Below are positions 13,729 through 20,826 of a stretch of 52,458 nt of DNA, one piece after another. Location of the stretch: positions 1-52,458 of IMG/VR virus record IMGVR_UViG_3300045283_000148; one strand, written 5' to 3'. This stretch comes from a virus. Numbering within the stretch: position 1 is the first letter of the stretch; each line of letters opens with the position of its first letter. The notes below the pieces were generated by a model. It did not search any database. It saw nothing but the letters and a program-made list of their open reading frames with translations, and was not told the origin of the DNA. The position numbers and the translations under genes are program-made.

Positions 13729-13803
13729 ATTATGCATATCGCATAGCGCTCGTCAATGCGTTTCGCATAATAAAGTGCGGGCGCAGAAATGCGCCGCGCA
13801 TTG
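13729..13803 (-). promoter_or_regulatory. Leftward promoter with three operator-like sites (OL)
   Basis: On the minus strand: -35 TTGACG (13751-13756), 16-base spacer, -10 CATAAT (13729-13734), then 6 bases to the ATG at 13722. Operator-like 17-mers have the plan NNATGC-N5-GCATNN: 13730-13746 (TTATGC/GCATAG) between -10 and -35, 13754-13770 (CAATGC/GCATAA) over the -35, and 13787-13803 (AAATGC/GCATTG) further upstream. The first two are 24 bp apart centre to centre, the same as in the rightward set. They probably bind the repressor at 13828-14142. Confidence 0.75.
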
Positions 13804-13827
13804 CCCCTGTGGATAAAAGCCGGGAGA

Positions 13828-14142
13828 TCAGTCTTTGCGGGAGGCTAAATACTTAAGAAATGCAATGGCTTGCCGCTTGTCTTCGGGCCGAAGTTGCTCA
13901 TACAGGGCCTCAACTTCGGATTGTTGTCCGGGTTTCATCGACCCCTTGCCGTACAAAAGCCAATCTACTTTGACCCGGAAGAACTCAGCATAGTGCTCTG
14001 CGGCCCGTCCTAGCCCCCTGGAGCCGTTTTCGTGCCCTAGGTAGGTAGATCGCACCACCCCCATGGCTTCTGCCGCGTCTGTGGCTTTCCGATAGCCAGC
14101 AGCCTCGCGGGCCAGGATCAGTCGATCGCTCTCGTCGCTCAT
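13828..14142 (-). CDS. XRE-family phage repressor (CI-like)
   Basis: A 104-residue protein from ATG 14142 (MSDESDRLILAREAAGYRKA). The HTH_XRE domain covers about residues 6-62: TDAAEAMGVVRSTYLGHENG is the recognition region, followed by AEFFRVKVDWLLYGKG, typical of short phage repressors lacking a LexA-type protease domain. It lies between two mirror-image operator sets and most likely represses both early promoters. Its own -10 candidate is CATAAT at 14150-14155, 7 bases before the ATG, with only a weak -35, as expected for a maintenance promoter. Without an autocleavage domain, induction must work differently from lambda. Confidence 0.85.
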   Translation of the reverse strand: MSDESDRLILAREAAGYRKATDAAEAMGVVRSTYLGHENGSRGLGRAAEHYAEFFRVKVDWLLYGKGSMKPGQQSEVEALYEQLRPEDKRQAIAFLKYLASRKD

Positions 14143-14143
14143 A

Positions 14144-14213
14144 AAATGCATTATGCATGACGGCATTATGCAACAGGCATTGACAGCTATTATGCGGTAT
14201 GCATAATGACCAC
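14144..14213 (+). promoter_or_regulatory. Rightward promoter with three operator-like sites (OR)
   Basis: The -35 is a perfect TTGACA (14180-14185), with a 16-base spacer, -10 CATAAT (14202-14207), and 6 bases to ATG 14214. The 17-bp operators are 14190-14206 (perfect TTATGC-N5-GCATAA palindrome between -35 and -10), 14166-14182 (TTATGC/GCATTG, overlapping the -35 by 3 bases) and 14144-14160 (AAATGC/GCATGA, next to the repressor start). Spacing to the promoter elements is identical to the leftward set. Confidence 0.8.
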
Positions 14214-14417
14214 ATGCCCACGAGCGACGACATCAAGGCTGCCCGTCTCAGGCTCTGCGAGAACCAGACGGAATTCGCCAAACGCTTTGGGGTCGATCAA
14301 GCCACCGTTCACCGGTGGGAAACGAAAGGGCTGCCCGCGCGCGGCGCCGCACGGGTAGCAGTCGAAAATCTGCTGGACAGCTTGTCACCGGCTGGCCCCT
14401 TGGGGGCCGCCGAATGA
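14214..14417 (+). CDS. Cro-like helix-turn-helix regulator
   Basis: A 67-residue protein from ATG 14214. The HTH region ARLRLCENQTEFAKRFGVDQ, then VHRWETKGLPARGAARV, is the YiaG/XRE-like pattern (residues about 8-50). It is the first rightward gene, divergent from the repressor, the usual place of Cro. No Shine-Dalgarno is present and the predicted transcript would begin at or next to the ATG, so translation is probably leaderless. An in-frame ATG at 14199 lies upstream of the -10 box and cannot be used from this promoter. Confidence 0.8.
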   Translation: MPTSDDIKAARLRLCENQTEFAKRFGVDQATVHRWETKGLPARGAARVAVENLLDSLSPAGPLGAAE

Positions 14418-14599
14418 CGACCCGCCTGCAACGCCTTTCCCAGACGGCGCGCAAGGGCGCGCGGGTCCGCCAGCGCCTTGAGCGGCTCATTCCTGCTCGG
14501 CGCGCGCGGCGTCGGAAGCATCCAGTTTCACCGGTTCCGAAGCACTCCCAGACTGAGACTGACGTGTCGGTCGCGTCAACGACCGACCCGCCCGCGTAA
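14414..14599 (+). CDS. Small basic hypothetical protein
   Basis: A 61-residue protein starting MTTRLQRLSQTARKGARVRQ, with a strongly basic middle (LIPARRARRRKHPVSP) and a Ser/Thr-rich tail. Its ATG overlaps the stop of the Cro-like gene (ATGA). The composition would suit nucleic-acid binding, but high GC DNA also yields Arg-rich chance frames, so it is a moderate call based mainly on coupling. Confidence 0.4.
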   Translation: MTTRLQRLSQTARKGARVRQRLERLIPARRARRRKHPVSPVPKHSQTETDVSVASTTDPPA

Positions 14600-14688
14600 C
14601 GATCCGCTCGGCGACCAAACCAAGACTGTTCCAAGTGCTGCCTTTGCTCTCGCTTCTCATGCCCGAAACGGTGGCATGGGAGATTGCG

Positions 14689-15069
14689 ATGGCGCGCACG
14701 AAAAATGTTCGAAACCGGATAGCGAGTAGCGTTGTGAGTTTAGCGGAGGAGGTGAGAAGCGCCGCAACAGAGCTCGTCAGGCGGGAGGAGTATCGCGTCG
14801 GTTCACGCATGCTCGCTTACGAGAATGTCGGCGCGATGATCGGAGCCTCAGGTGCGTGGGTTCGCAAGTTCGTCAAAGGGTACGCCGAGGTCGGCATCTC
14901 GTTCCCGGTGGGGATGAACATCATCGCGCTCTACGAGCGTTTGTGTGAGCGGATCGAGGCGGACGCGGAACGTCGATTGGGGAACGCCCGTGCGGCTAGT
15001 GCGAGCAATAGCGAAATGGATCAGAGCTTGGATCGCCGAACAAACCGCAAAGAAGCATTAGATCAATGA
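14689..15069 (+). CDS. Hypothetical early protein
   Basis: A 126-residue protein from ATG 14689, chosen because GGGAG sits 6 bases before it (an upstream in-frame ATG at 14659 lacks one). It begins MARTKNVRNRIASSVVSLAE. The middle part GSRMLAYENVGAMIGASGAW, then VRKFVKGYAEVGISF, may be a helix-turn-helix, and a charged helical tail follows. No family is recognised. It could be an early regulator. The 89 bases before it (14600-14688) hold nothing recognised. Confidence 0.6.
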   Translation: MARTKNVRNRIASSVVSLAEEVRSAATELVRREEYRVGSRMLAYENVGAMIGASGAWVRKFVKGYAEVGISFPVGMNIIALYERLCERIEADAERRLGNARAASASNSEMDQSLDRRTNRKEALDQ

Positions 15070-15081
15070 TGCGGGGCCAAC

Positions 15082-15555
15082 ATGAATCACGCGACGGTTT
15101 GGCTTCCCGAACACGTCGTGCTCGCAATCGATCTTCACGCTCGGCATTTCTCCGCGCAGGTGGCGGCCGATGAATTTGCCCGACTTACCGGCAAGGCAAC
15201 CACGCGCAACGCCATGATCGGAAAATGGAACCGGCTTGGATTGCGAGCTGATGACCAGCCGGTGATCAGGAAGGTGCGTGCTCCCGAAAACAAGAGGCCC
15301 GTCCGCATGGTGCCGTCGCCACCGCTGTCATCGCCACAACCGCCGCTAGCCGAAGCCGAACCGCAGTTATCGCCGCGGCCGTGCGACATCATCGGCCTGC
15401 GTTTGCACGACCAGTGCCGCTGGGTCATGTCCGATCCGCGCCGGTTCCCGGTGTACTACTGCGGCGGCGAGCGCGAGTTTCCCGGTGATGAGGCGCCGCA
15501 CATGTACTGCATCCATCACGCACGGCGAGCCTTTGCGGGAAAGGGGCGGGCATGA
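15082..15555 (+). CDS. gcrA: GcrA-like cell-cycle regulator
   Basis: A 157-residue protein with the GcrA plan. The N-terminal helical DNA-binding region (WLPEHVVLAIDLHARHFSAQ, then TTRNAMIGKWNRLGL, about residues 8-55) matches the GcrA pattern ending TRNAVIGKxxRLGL. A Pro-rich linker (about 75-100) follows, and then the C-terminal Cys/His part (CRWVMSDP, YYCGGE, MYCIHHARRAF). In alphaproteobacteria GcrA binds RNA polymerase sigma70 and activates promoters carrying methylated adenine sites. The phage copy may redirect host transcription. It is coupled by ATGA to the adenine methyltransferase gene. Confidence 0.85.
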   Translation: MNHATVWLPEHVVLAIDLHARHFSAQVAADEFARLTGKATTRNAMIGKWNRLGLRADDQPVIRKVRAPENKRPVRMVPSPPLSSPQPPLAEAEPQLSPRPCDIIGLRLHDQCRWVMSDPRRFPVYYCGGEREFPGDEAPHMYCIHHARRAFAGKGRA

Positions 15556-16232
15556 GTCCGTTTGGCGATCTCCCGCGTGGGCATTACGGGGCGATCCTGG
15601 CCGACCCGCCGTGGCGATTTGAGGCTTGGTCGGAATTCAAAGAACTGAAAAATGGCGACAAAACTCGTGCGGTCGAGCGCTATTACGATGTGATGACGAC
15701 GCGCAAAATCTGTGCGCTAGCGGTGGATGACTTGGCCGCATCAGATTGTGTGCTGTTCTTATGGGCGTGCTGGCCGCAATTGCCGGATGCGTTAGCGGTA
15801 ATTGATGCTTGGGGCTTCAAATTCAAGACCGCGGCTTTCGTTTGGACAAAAGCTCACGCCGGCCAACTAGAACTTTTTGAGCAGGCGCTACCAGCACAAG
15901 TGGGAATGGGTTATTGGACGCGCGCTAATAGCGAGCCTTGCTTGCTGGCGACACGCGGCCGGCCAAAGCGCATTAGCGCTGACGTTCGCCAAGCGATCAT
16001 CGAGCCTCGGCGTGAACATTCCCGCAAGCCGGACGGCATTCACGAGCGCATCGAGCGGCTGGTAGCCGGTCCTTACCTTGAACTGTTCGCGCGCCAGCAA
16101 CGTCCGGGCTGGGACGTATGGGGCAATGAAACCGAGAAGTTCAAGCCAATAGCTATGCCCGATTCAGCGCAAGAATCTTGGGCCGAGATGTGGTCGCGGC
16201 CGTTCGACTTCTCGCAGGAGCCGACGTCATGA
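15552..16232 (+). CDS. MT-A70 family DNA adenine methyltransferase
   Basis: A 226-residue protein with the catalytic DPPW motif at residues 18-21 ([12 protein letters not shown]), then [42 protein letters not shown], and [15 protein letters not shown]. These are standard features of phage MT-A70 N6-adenine methyltransferases. It may protect phage DNA from restriction, or mark sites read by the adjacent GcrA-like protein. It is not of the CcrM class, so GANTC specificity cannot be assumed. Its start overlaps the GcrA-like stop and its stop overlaps the next start. Confidence 0.9.
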   Translation: MSPFGDLPRGHYGAILADPPWRFEAWSEFKELKNGDKTRAVERYYDVMTTRKICALAVDDLAASDCVLFLWACWPQLPDALAVIDAWGFKFKTAAFVWTKAHAGQLELFEQALPAQVGMGYWTRANSEPCLLATRGRPKRISADVRQAIIEPRREHSRKPDGIHERIERLVAGPYLELFARQQRPGWDVWGNETEKFKPIAMPDSAQESWAEMWSRPFDFSQEPTS

Positions 16233-16660
16233 CCGACCGCCTCGACCTTGCGCGCCGCCGCGCAATATGGGCCAAGGACGCGCGGCAACCTGAGCCGAAG
16301 CCCGCGCCCGCGCCGCAGCAGCCACCGCCCAAGCCGGTCGAGCTCATCACGCCCATAGTCAAACGACATCCCATGGTGATCATTCAGCGCGCCGTCGCTG
16401 CAGCCTATGGCATTGAGTTTGCGGAGCTGCTCAGTCCGCGCCGCACGAAGAAGTATGTCCGTCCGCGGCAAATTGCGATGTTTCTCTGTTCGAAACTGTT
16501 GCCGGTATCGCTGCCGCAGATCGGGCGCCGCTTCGGCGATCGCGACCACACCACCGTGCTGCACGCGATCCGTAAGGTCGAGGAGTTGCGGCGGGTGGAT
16601 CTGAAATTCGATTTCGAGTTGTCAAAACTGATGGATGATCTGAAGGAGACGCTGACATGA
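16229..16660 (+). CDS. Stand-alone DnaA domain IV (DNA-binding) protein
   Basis: A 143-residue protein from ATG 16229. A Pro-rich N-terminus ([12 protein letters not shown]) precedes the DnaA C-terminal DNA-binding domain (about residues 50-130): [55 protein letters not shown]. The last segment fits the DnaA signature. The AAA+ ATPase part is absent, so it cannot open DNA as DnaA does. It could bind DnaA boxes at the host or phage origin, acting as competitor or recruiter. It is coupled to both neighbours. Confidence 0.88.
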   Translation: MTDRLDLARRRAIWAKDARQPEPKPAPAPQQPPPKPVELITPIVKRHPMVIIQRAVAAAYGIEFAELLSPRRTKKYVRPRQIAMFLCSKLLPVSLPQIGRRFGDRDHTTVLHAIRKVEELRRVDLKFDFELSKLMDDLKETLT

Positions 16661-17145
16661 CGATGCCAAAAGTCACGCCGATGCCACCGCCGCCGGCACG
16701 CCCAAACCGGGTGCAGCATGACACCTTTGCCGAGGAGGCGCTGCGCGCAGCTCAACGCCACATCGACCAGGTGCAGGAAATCGACCGGCTGGGCCAGGAG
16801 CTTGAGGAGTGGCGCCGCCGGGCGCAGCTCGCCGAGGCCGAGGCTAGGCGTCTCGACCAGCGCAATGAGGATCTGCAGGCCGCGCTCGAGCGCGAGCGGG
16901 AGCGGCTCACCGATGAACGTGATGCGTACCGCAACCGTGTCAATTCCCTCGTCTCGGGATTCCATACGGCCGGCGGAATCATTTTGCGGCTGTTGGAAAC
17001 GGCGCAAGGCGAGGTCCGACCGAACGTCAACTTGACGACATTGGCCACTGAAATCGAAAAGGTGGCTGAGCAGGAGCAGCAGCCGCCACCAGACGAACCG
17101 TTGCCAGGATTTCTGGCCGCAGGACCACGAAGCGATGAAAAATGA
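16657..17145 (+). CDS. Coiled-coil hypothetical protein
   Basis: A 162-residue protein. The Pro-rich start ([17 protein letters not shown]) is followed by a long predicted coiled coil (about residues 25-95: [20 protein letters not shown], then [16 protein letters not shown]). The C-terminus, after [15 protein letters not shown], is acidic and Pro-rich. The start overlaps the DnaA-domain stop. The family is unknown; it could be a scaffold linking the neighbouring replication proteins. Confidence 0.7.
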   Translation: MTMPKVTPMPPPPARPNRVQHDTFAEEALRAAQRHIDQVQEIDRLGQELEEWRRRAQLAEAEARRLDQRNEDLQAALERERERLTDERDAYRNRVNSLVSGFHTAGGIILRLLETAQGEVRPNVNLTTLATEIEKVAEQEQQPPPDEPLPGFLAAGPRSDEK

Positions 17146-17163
17146 GAATGATCGGGCGGTTTG

Positions 17164-17691
17164 ATGAAGTGGTACAAGCGCGATCCGGCAGCGGCGCTTG
17201 AAGGGATGCTCGGTCTGACGATCGAGGAACGCGGCGCCTACAATGCCTTGATCGATCTCATTTATGCACGCGCGCCGCGAGGTGGGGTCACAGATCAATT
17301 AGTTTGCAAGGCTTTAGGGTGCCGTCCACAGGTCTGGCGGCGGCTCAAGGCCAGCCTTGTGGACAAGGGTAAGGTTTGGGAAAGCCCGCCCGGAAACCTA
17401 CTAGCAAACAGGGTAGTTACAGAGGTAGTTTCAGCGGAGTTTCGGACCCAAAACATGGTCAGATTAGGCCAGGTTTCAGCACTCAAACGTAAGGAACTCA
17501 ATAAGTTACTTGATGGGGTGTGGCAAAAAAGAGACCCAACGGCCACGTTGGAGACACCCAGATCTAAGAAAGAAAGAGTCTTTCTTACTGCTGCGCGCGA
17601 GTCTGCGGAACCAAAGCGGGTAGCCGAGAAGCGTGTGTGTGACCTGACCAAAGCCGAACTCGAGCAATCATTCGCAGCCAAACGTAAGTAA
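17164..17691 (+). CDS. DUF1376 family protein (replication-associated)
   Basis: A 175-residue protein from ATG 17164. MKWYKRDPAAALEGMLGLTI, EERGAYNALIDLIYA, VTDQLVCKALGCRPQVWRRL and KGKVWESPPGNLLANRV fit DUF1376, an N-terminal domain found in phage replication/primosomal proteins. The usual long C-terminal part is short here, ending in basic residues (LTKAELEQSFAAKRK). It may act in loading replication factors. AT-rich non-coding DNA follows it. Confidence 0.8.
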   Translation: MKWYKRDPAAALEGMLGLTIEERGAYNALIDLIYARAPRGGVTDQLVCKALGCRPQVWRRLKASLVDKGKVWESPPGNLLANRVVTEVVSAEFRTQNMVRLGQVSALKRKELNKLLDGVWQKRDPTATLETPRSKKERVFLTAARESAEPKRVAEKRVCDLTKAELEQSFAAKRK

Positions 17692-17792
17692 TTGAAACGG
17701 AAGGAACCTTTTTCGATAGGTTTCAATTATTTGTCGAATTAATCGAATTTCATAGCGTTTAACCTTGCCGAATTCGCTGTTTTGAGTATTAT
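17690..17792 (+). promoter_or_regulatory. AT-rich intergenic region with hairpin and promoter-like boxes
   Basis: AATTGAAAC at 17690-17698 and its complement GTTTCAATT at 17720-17728 form a perfect 9-bp stem with a 21-base loop. The stem starts in the stop codon of the DUF1376 gene and could end its transcript. Downstream are a direct repeat (TCGAATT twice, 17734-17749) and a promoter-like pair: TTGCCG (17765-17770), 16 bases, TATTAT (17787-17792). This would drive the ParB-like operon. The boxes match consensus only in part. Confidence 0.5.
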
Positions 17793-17859
17793 GCGCACTG
17801 GGACCGCCGGTGTAGCGACGGCCCCAGCACGACTTGGCACAGTCCGTTGGAGCGGTCCT

Positions 17860-18084
17860 ATGCCCACCGAAGATCCTATCACATTTGCGCGCGCCTGCGC
17901 GGCCGGCTGTTTTGCAGTGCGGCAATTAGCCGATGGCACATGGATTGCCATCGTGCCTGACCCCTCAAGTCCTTGTTACATCATCAGTGTTGCGCCTGTT
18001 GCCCTGCATCCACAGGGCAATGGGAGCAGCATGCTCAACATGTCGGGCAAAGCCCGCCATGCTCACCAACCAGGGAGGCAGTAA
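17860..18084 (+). CDS. Small hypothetical protein upstream of ParB-like genes
   Basis: A 74-residue protein from ATG 17860, chosen because GGAG lies 7 bases before it. The sequence MPTEDPITFARACAAGCFAV, then QLADGTWIAIVPDPSSPCYI and ISVAPVALHP, suggests a short beta-rich fold; no family is recognised. Its TAA overlaps the ATG of the ParB-like gene (TAATG), and its last codons contain the AGGGAGG site for that gene, so the two are translationally linked. Confidence 0.55.
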   Translation: MPTEDPITFARACAAGCFAVRQLADGTWIAIVPDPSSPCYIISVAPVALHPQGNGSSMLNMSGKARHAHQPGRQ

Positions 18085-19109
18085 TGCCCGCACCCCGCTA
18101 CAACGGTCAGCCCGCACAGGCAGCCGACATTCCGTCGTTATGTGCACAATACGTCGGTGTCGAGCCGACGCTCGACGAGCAGTACGATCGTCGCCAAGTC
18201 CGCTTGCTGGATCGTGTCCAGTCGCGGATCGACGCCAACAACGCGCCCGACTTCATGGTCAAGCGCTATGCCCACCAGATGGCGGAAAGCCGTTTCCCGG
18301 CTCCACTGCTTACCTCGGATCATATTCCGGTGGACGGCAATACTCGCGTCAAAGCCCATGCGATGCGCGAGACACGCTATATCGAGGCGTGGGTTCTACC
18401 GATTGCCTGGGCAGATGCCGACGCCGCGATGCAGCGCAAGCTCAAGCTTTTGAGCCTTGCACTTAACGCGATGAACGGCTTGCCGCTGGATGAAATCGAA
18501 CGCACTGGCTATGCGGTCGAGCTCATCAAGGACGGCGTCAGCGACGAGGAAATCGTCGGTAAAACCGGCCTTGTCTTGTCGAAGGTCACATCGCTGCGGG
18601 CTCAACAGCGTGCGAAGGAACGCTTGGTCAATCTCGGTATCGACGCTGATAATCTCAAGTTTGCCGATACCGTCTTGCGGGCTTTCGGCAAACAAAATGC
18701 GATGCAACTGGACGACGCGAGTTATTCCAGTCTCGTCGAACTGTCCAAGGATGCCCAGCTTAAGGGCAATCAAGTCAATTCGCTCGCGACCTCACTCAAC
18801 GAGGCGGCATCGGTGGAAGGCCGCAGCGAGCGGTTGACTCGCGAGCGGATTGCGTTGGCGCCTCAAATTCAAGCGATCCAGCATGGCCAGCAACAGCCGA
18901 TCTTGACGGACAAACTGCGCAAGGCTCTCGAACAGTTGCTCGATAAGCCCGTAACGGCATTCCTCGAGGGCAACTCGGAGAAGGCTGGCGATTACGTCCA
19001 ACTGCTGGATAAGGCAATCGATAAACTAGCTGAGGTTCGTGATTTGCAATTGAGCCAGCGCGGCTCACAGGCAGTATCGCAGGCTCAGGCAGCGGCGACG
19101 GTCCAGTGA
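18084..19109 (+). CDS. ParB-like DNA-binding protein 1
   Basis: A 341-residue protein from ATG 18084, preceded by AGGGAGG. Residues about 60-110 resemble the ParB N-terminal domain (IPVDGNTRVKAHAMRE, with the GxxR-type nucleotide-binding core). Residues about 125-190 look like the ParB/KorB helix-turn-helix (LPLDEIERTGYAVELIKDGV, then SDEEIVGKTGLVLSKVTSLR). The C-terminal part is helical and ends in a Gln/Ala-rich tail. No ParA ATPase is nearby, so it may act in regulation or DNA handling instead of classical partition. It overlaps the next ParB-like gene (TGATG). Confidence 0.75.
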   Translation: MPAPRYNGQPAQAADIPSLCAQYVGVEPTLDEQYDRRQVRLLDRVQSRIDANNAPDFMVKRYAHQMAESRFPAPLLTSDHIPVDGNTRVKAHAMRETRYIEAWVLPIAWADADAAMQRKLKLLSLALNAMNGLPLDEIERTGYAVELIKDGVSDEEIVGKTGLVLSKVTSLRAQQRAKERLVNLGIDADNLKFADTVLRAFGKQNAMQLDDASYSSLVELSKDAQLKGNQVNSLATSLNEAASVEGRSERLTRERIALAPQIQAIQHGQQQPILTDKLRKALEQLLDKPVTAFLEGNSEKAGDYVQLLDKAIDKLAEVRDLQLSQRGSQAVSQAQAAATVQ

Positions 19110-20392
19110 TGTTTACGAGCGGCGATCGCAGAGGCTGGCTTCAAACTGTGGCCAGCAAAATCATGGACGGCGGCTCATCCCCGCCGTCCATAGACCGACT
19201 CAACCTCATCGTTCCTCCCGACGTCGTGACAAAAATGAACGACGGCCACGTTACCGCTGCGCGCGCGTTTGGTGAAGACCGGCGCGATGATTATCGGGCA
19301 GGTTGGCATGTCATCATTGGGGAGATGGTCACGCTCCTGCGCGAGCAGGGCTTTGTCGGCGGCAGTGACCAGGCTTTGACTTGGATCAAGCCGCTCGATG
19401 GCGAGTGGAAAGTCACGATGGCCGACGACGGCCATCAGCTTGTCGTGCAGGGGCAACGCGAACTCCGCATGTCGCGGGATCGCATGATCGTCGGCGAGCG
19501 CAGCGAGGCAGACGGCAGCCGTGTCGGGCCTCCAAGTTTATTTGAAGCCGGCAGAATCCAGCCGCTTGAGCTGCAAGTGGTCGGACCGCGCGGTGGCACC
19601 ACACAACAATCATTCGAGTTGCATCCGCTCGCCTTGGCGATTCCGCCAATGACTGAGGCCGAGCGCGAAGTATTGCGTAAAAGCATCGAGCGCGACGGCG
19701 TCAAAGTTCCGATCGTCATCTTCCAGAAGAAAATTCTGGATGGACGCAATCGTAGTTATTTTGCTTCGATCTTCAAAACGCCAGTTCGCATCGAGGAATT
19801 CGTCGGCACCGAAGAAGAGGCTCGCCGCCACGTTGCAATCCTCAATCTTCATCGTCGGCATTTAACGACGGCACAACGCTATCTTGCGGCGGATAACCTG
19901 TTCGGCAAGCAGGCCGAGAAGGAAGCGGCGGAAGCGATGGTCCGAAAGCCTATTTCTGCGGTGCTAAAAATAGCACAGCAGAATCAAGCCAACGGTGGCG
20001 GCAAATCGCACGAACGTGCCGCCAAACTCGCCAAGGAAGCCGGTATCGCCAACATCAAACCGGCTGGTATGAGAATAATAAAAGTGCTCCGGAACGCTCC
20101 GGAAACCAGGGCCGCCGTTGAACGTGGAGAAATCAGCACCGTCAGTGACGCGCATAAGAAGGCGCTGGGGGAACTGCGTCAATCGGCGCCTATAACCGCG
20201 CAGACCGCCGATGCGCTCTCGATCAACAAACGTCTCGGTCGCTGCGTCACCGAACTGCAAGCTATTCTGAAAGACACCGATGGCGAAGCTCCGGTTGGCA
20301 ATCCACCTGAGATCAGCAGCAAACTTGATCAGATTGAGATACTCACACCGAAAGTTCGTCACATCTTACGACAGCGCAAGATCATTGCGTGA
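19109..20392 (+). CDS. ParB-like DNA-binding protein 2
   Basis: A 427-residue protein from ATG 19109. The first ~170 residues are of unrecognised type. The ParB/sulfiredoxin-like domain lies at about 180-270: HPLALAIPPMTEAEREVLRK, VPIVIFQKKILDGRNRSYFA (the DGRNR box), ILNLHRRHLTTAQRYLAADN. A helix-rich putative DNA-binding part follows (SAVLKIAQQNQANGGGKSHE, then VERGEISTVSDAHKKAL). Two consecutive ParB-like genes and a nearby parS-like site suggest a DNA-organising or partition role, but similar phage proteins also act as regulators. Confidence 0.75.
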   Translation: MFTSGDRRGWLQTVASKIMDGGSSPPSIDRLNLIVPPDVVTKMNDGHVTAARAFGEDRRDDYRAGWHVIIGEMVTLLREQGFVGGSDQALTWIKPLDGEWKVTMADDGHQLVVQGQRELRMSRDRMIVGERSEADGSRVGPPSLFEAGRIQPLELQVVGPRGGTTQQSFELHPLALAIPPMTEAEREVLRKSIERDGVKVPIVIFQKKILDGRNRSYFASIFKTPVRIEEFVGTEEEARRHVAILNLHRRHLTTAQRYLAADNLFGKQAEKEAAEAMVRKPISAVLKIAQQNQANGGGKSHERAAKLAKEAGIANIKPAGMRIIKVLRNAPETRAAVERGEISTVSDAHKKALGELRQSAPITAQTADALSINKRLGRCVTELQAILKDTDGEAPVGNPPEISSKLDQIEILTPKVRHILRQRKIIA

Positions 20393-20398
20393 GAGCCT

Positions 20399-20620
20399 AT
20401 GGTCGTCGCGATGGTGAATAGACTAGCCTATGTTGAAGCCATCACCGCCGCCGACAAGCTCGCCTGCGCCGAACGCGAGCTGCGGCTGCGCCGGCGCAAC
20501 TACCACCGCTTCATCGCCACCGGCCGCATGTCCGTGCGCAAGGCCAGCTACGAGTTCGCCGTGATGCGCAGCATAGTCGAGGACTACCGCGCCGCGGCGG
20601 AAAAGGAACGATTGCTGTGA
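20399..20620 (+). CDS. Small basic helical protein
   Basis: A 73-residue protein, MVVAMVNRLAYVEAITAADK followed by CAERELRLRRRNYHRFIATG and a charged helix ending AAAEKERLL. It lies between ParB-like 2 and the parS-like site. The family is unknown. A second ATG at 20411 is a possible start. No ribosome site stands out. Confidence 0.6.
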   Translation: MVVAMVNRLAYVEAITAADKLACAERELRLRRRNYHRFIATGRMSVRKASYEFAVMRSIVEDYRAAAEKERLL

Positions 20621-20621
20621 A

Positions 20622-20637
20622 TGTTTCACGTGAAAAC
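20622..20637. promoter_or_regulatory. parS-like palindrome
   Basis: TGTTTCACGTGAAAAC matches the bacterial parS consensus TGTTTCACGTGAAACA at 14 of 16 positions and contains the perfect 12-bp palindrome TTTCACGTGAAA. It begins 2 bases after the stop of the 20399 gene and 230 bases after the second ParB-like gene. parS is where ParB loads on DNA. Host ParB, which recognises almost the same sequence in alphaproteobacteria, could also bind it. Confidence 0.6.
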
Positions 20638-20826
20638 GCAAAAGCCATAGGACGGCCGCTGGTGCGGTTTTCAGGCTGGAGGGCATCTGGGGTAGGGTCA
20701 GATGGTTTTAAGCCGCCAGCGCCCGCCCGTGCTTGATCTTGTGGTTGAATTCCCGCCCGCGACCATGTATGGGGAAAACGACCGGTGGTTTCTGGGACCT
20801 GGCCGCAAAGCGAGGGTGCGCGCATC
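20638..20826 (+). other. Intergenic region before the NusG-like gene
   Basis: About 190 bases lack a confident gene. One frame (20702-20914, MVLSRQRPPVLDLVVEFPPA) is open, but it would overlap the NusG-like gene by 88 bases and turns into low-complexity sequence there. It is not called. No convincing promoter or terminator was found. Confidence 0.4.

Noticed and set aside
16405-17298. 297-codon minus-strand frame opposite the DnaA-domain, coiled-coil and DUF1376 genes
   Set aside because: It spans three coupled plus-strand genes with recognisable domains and has no domain of its own.
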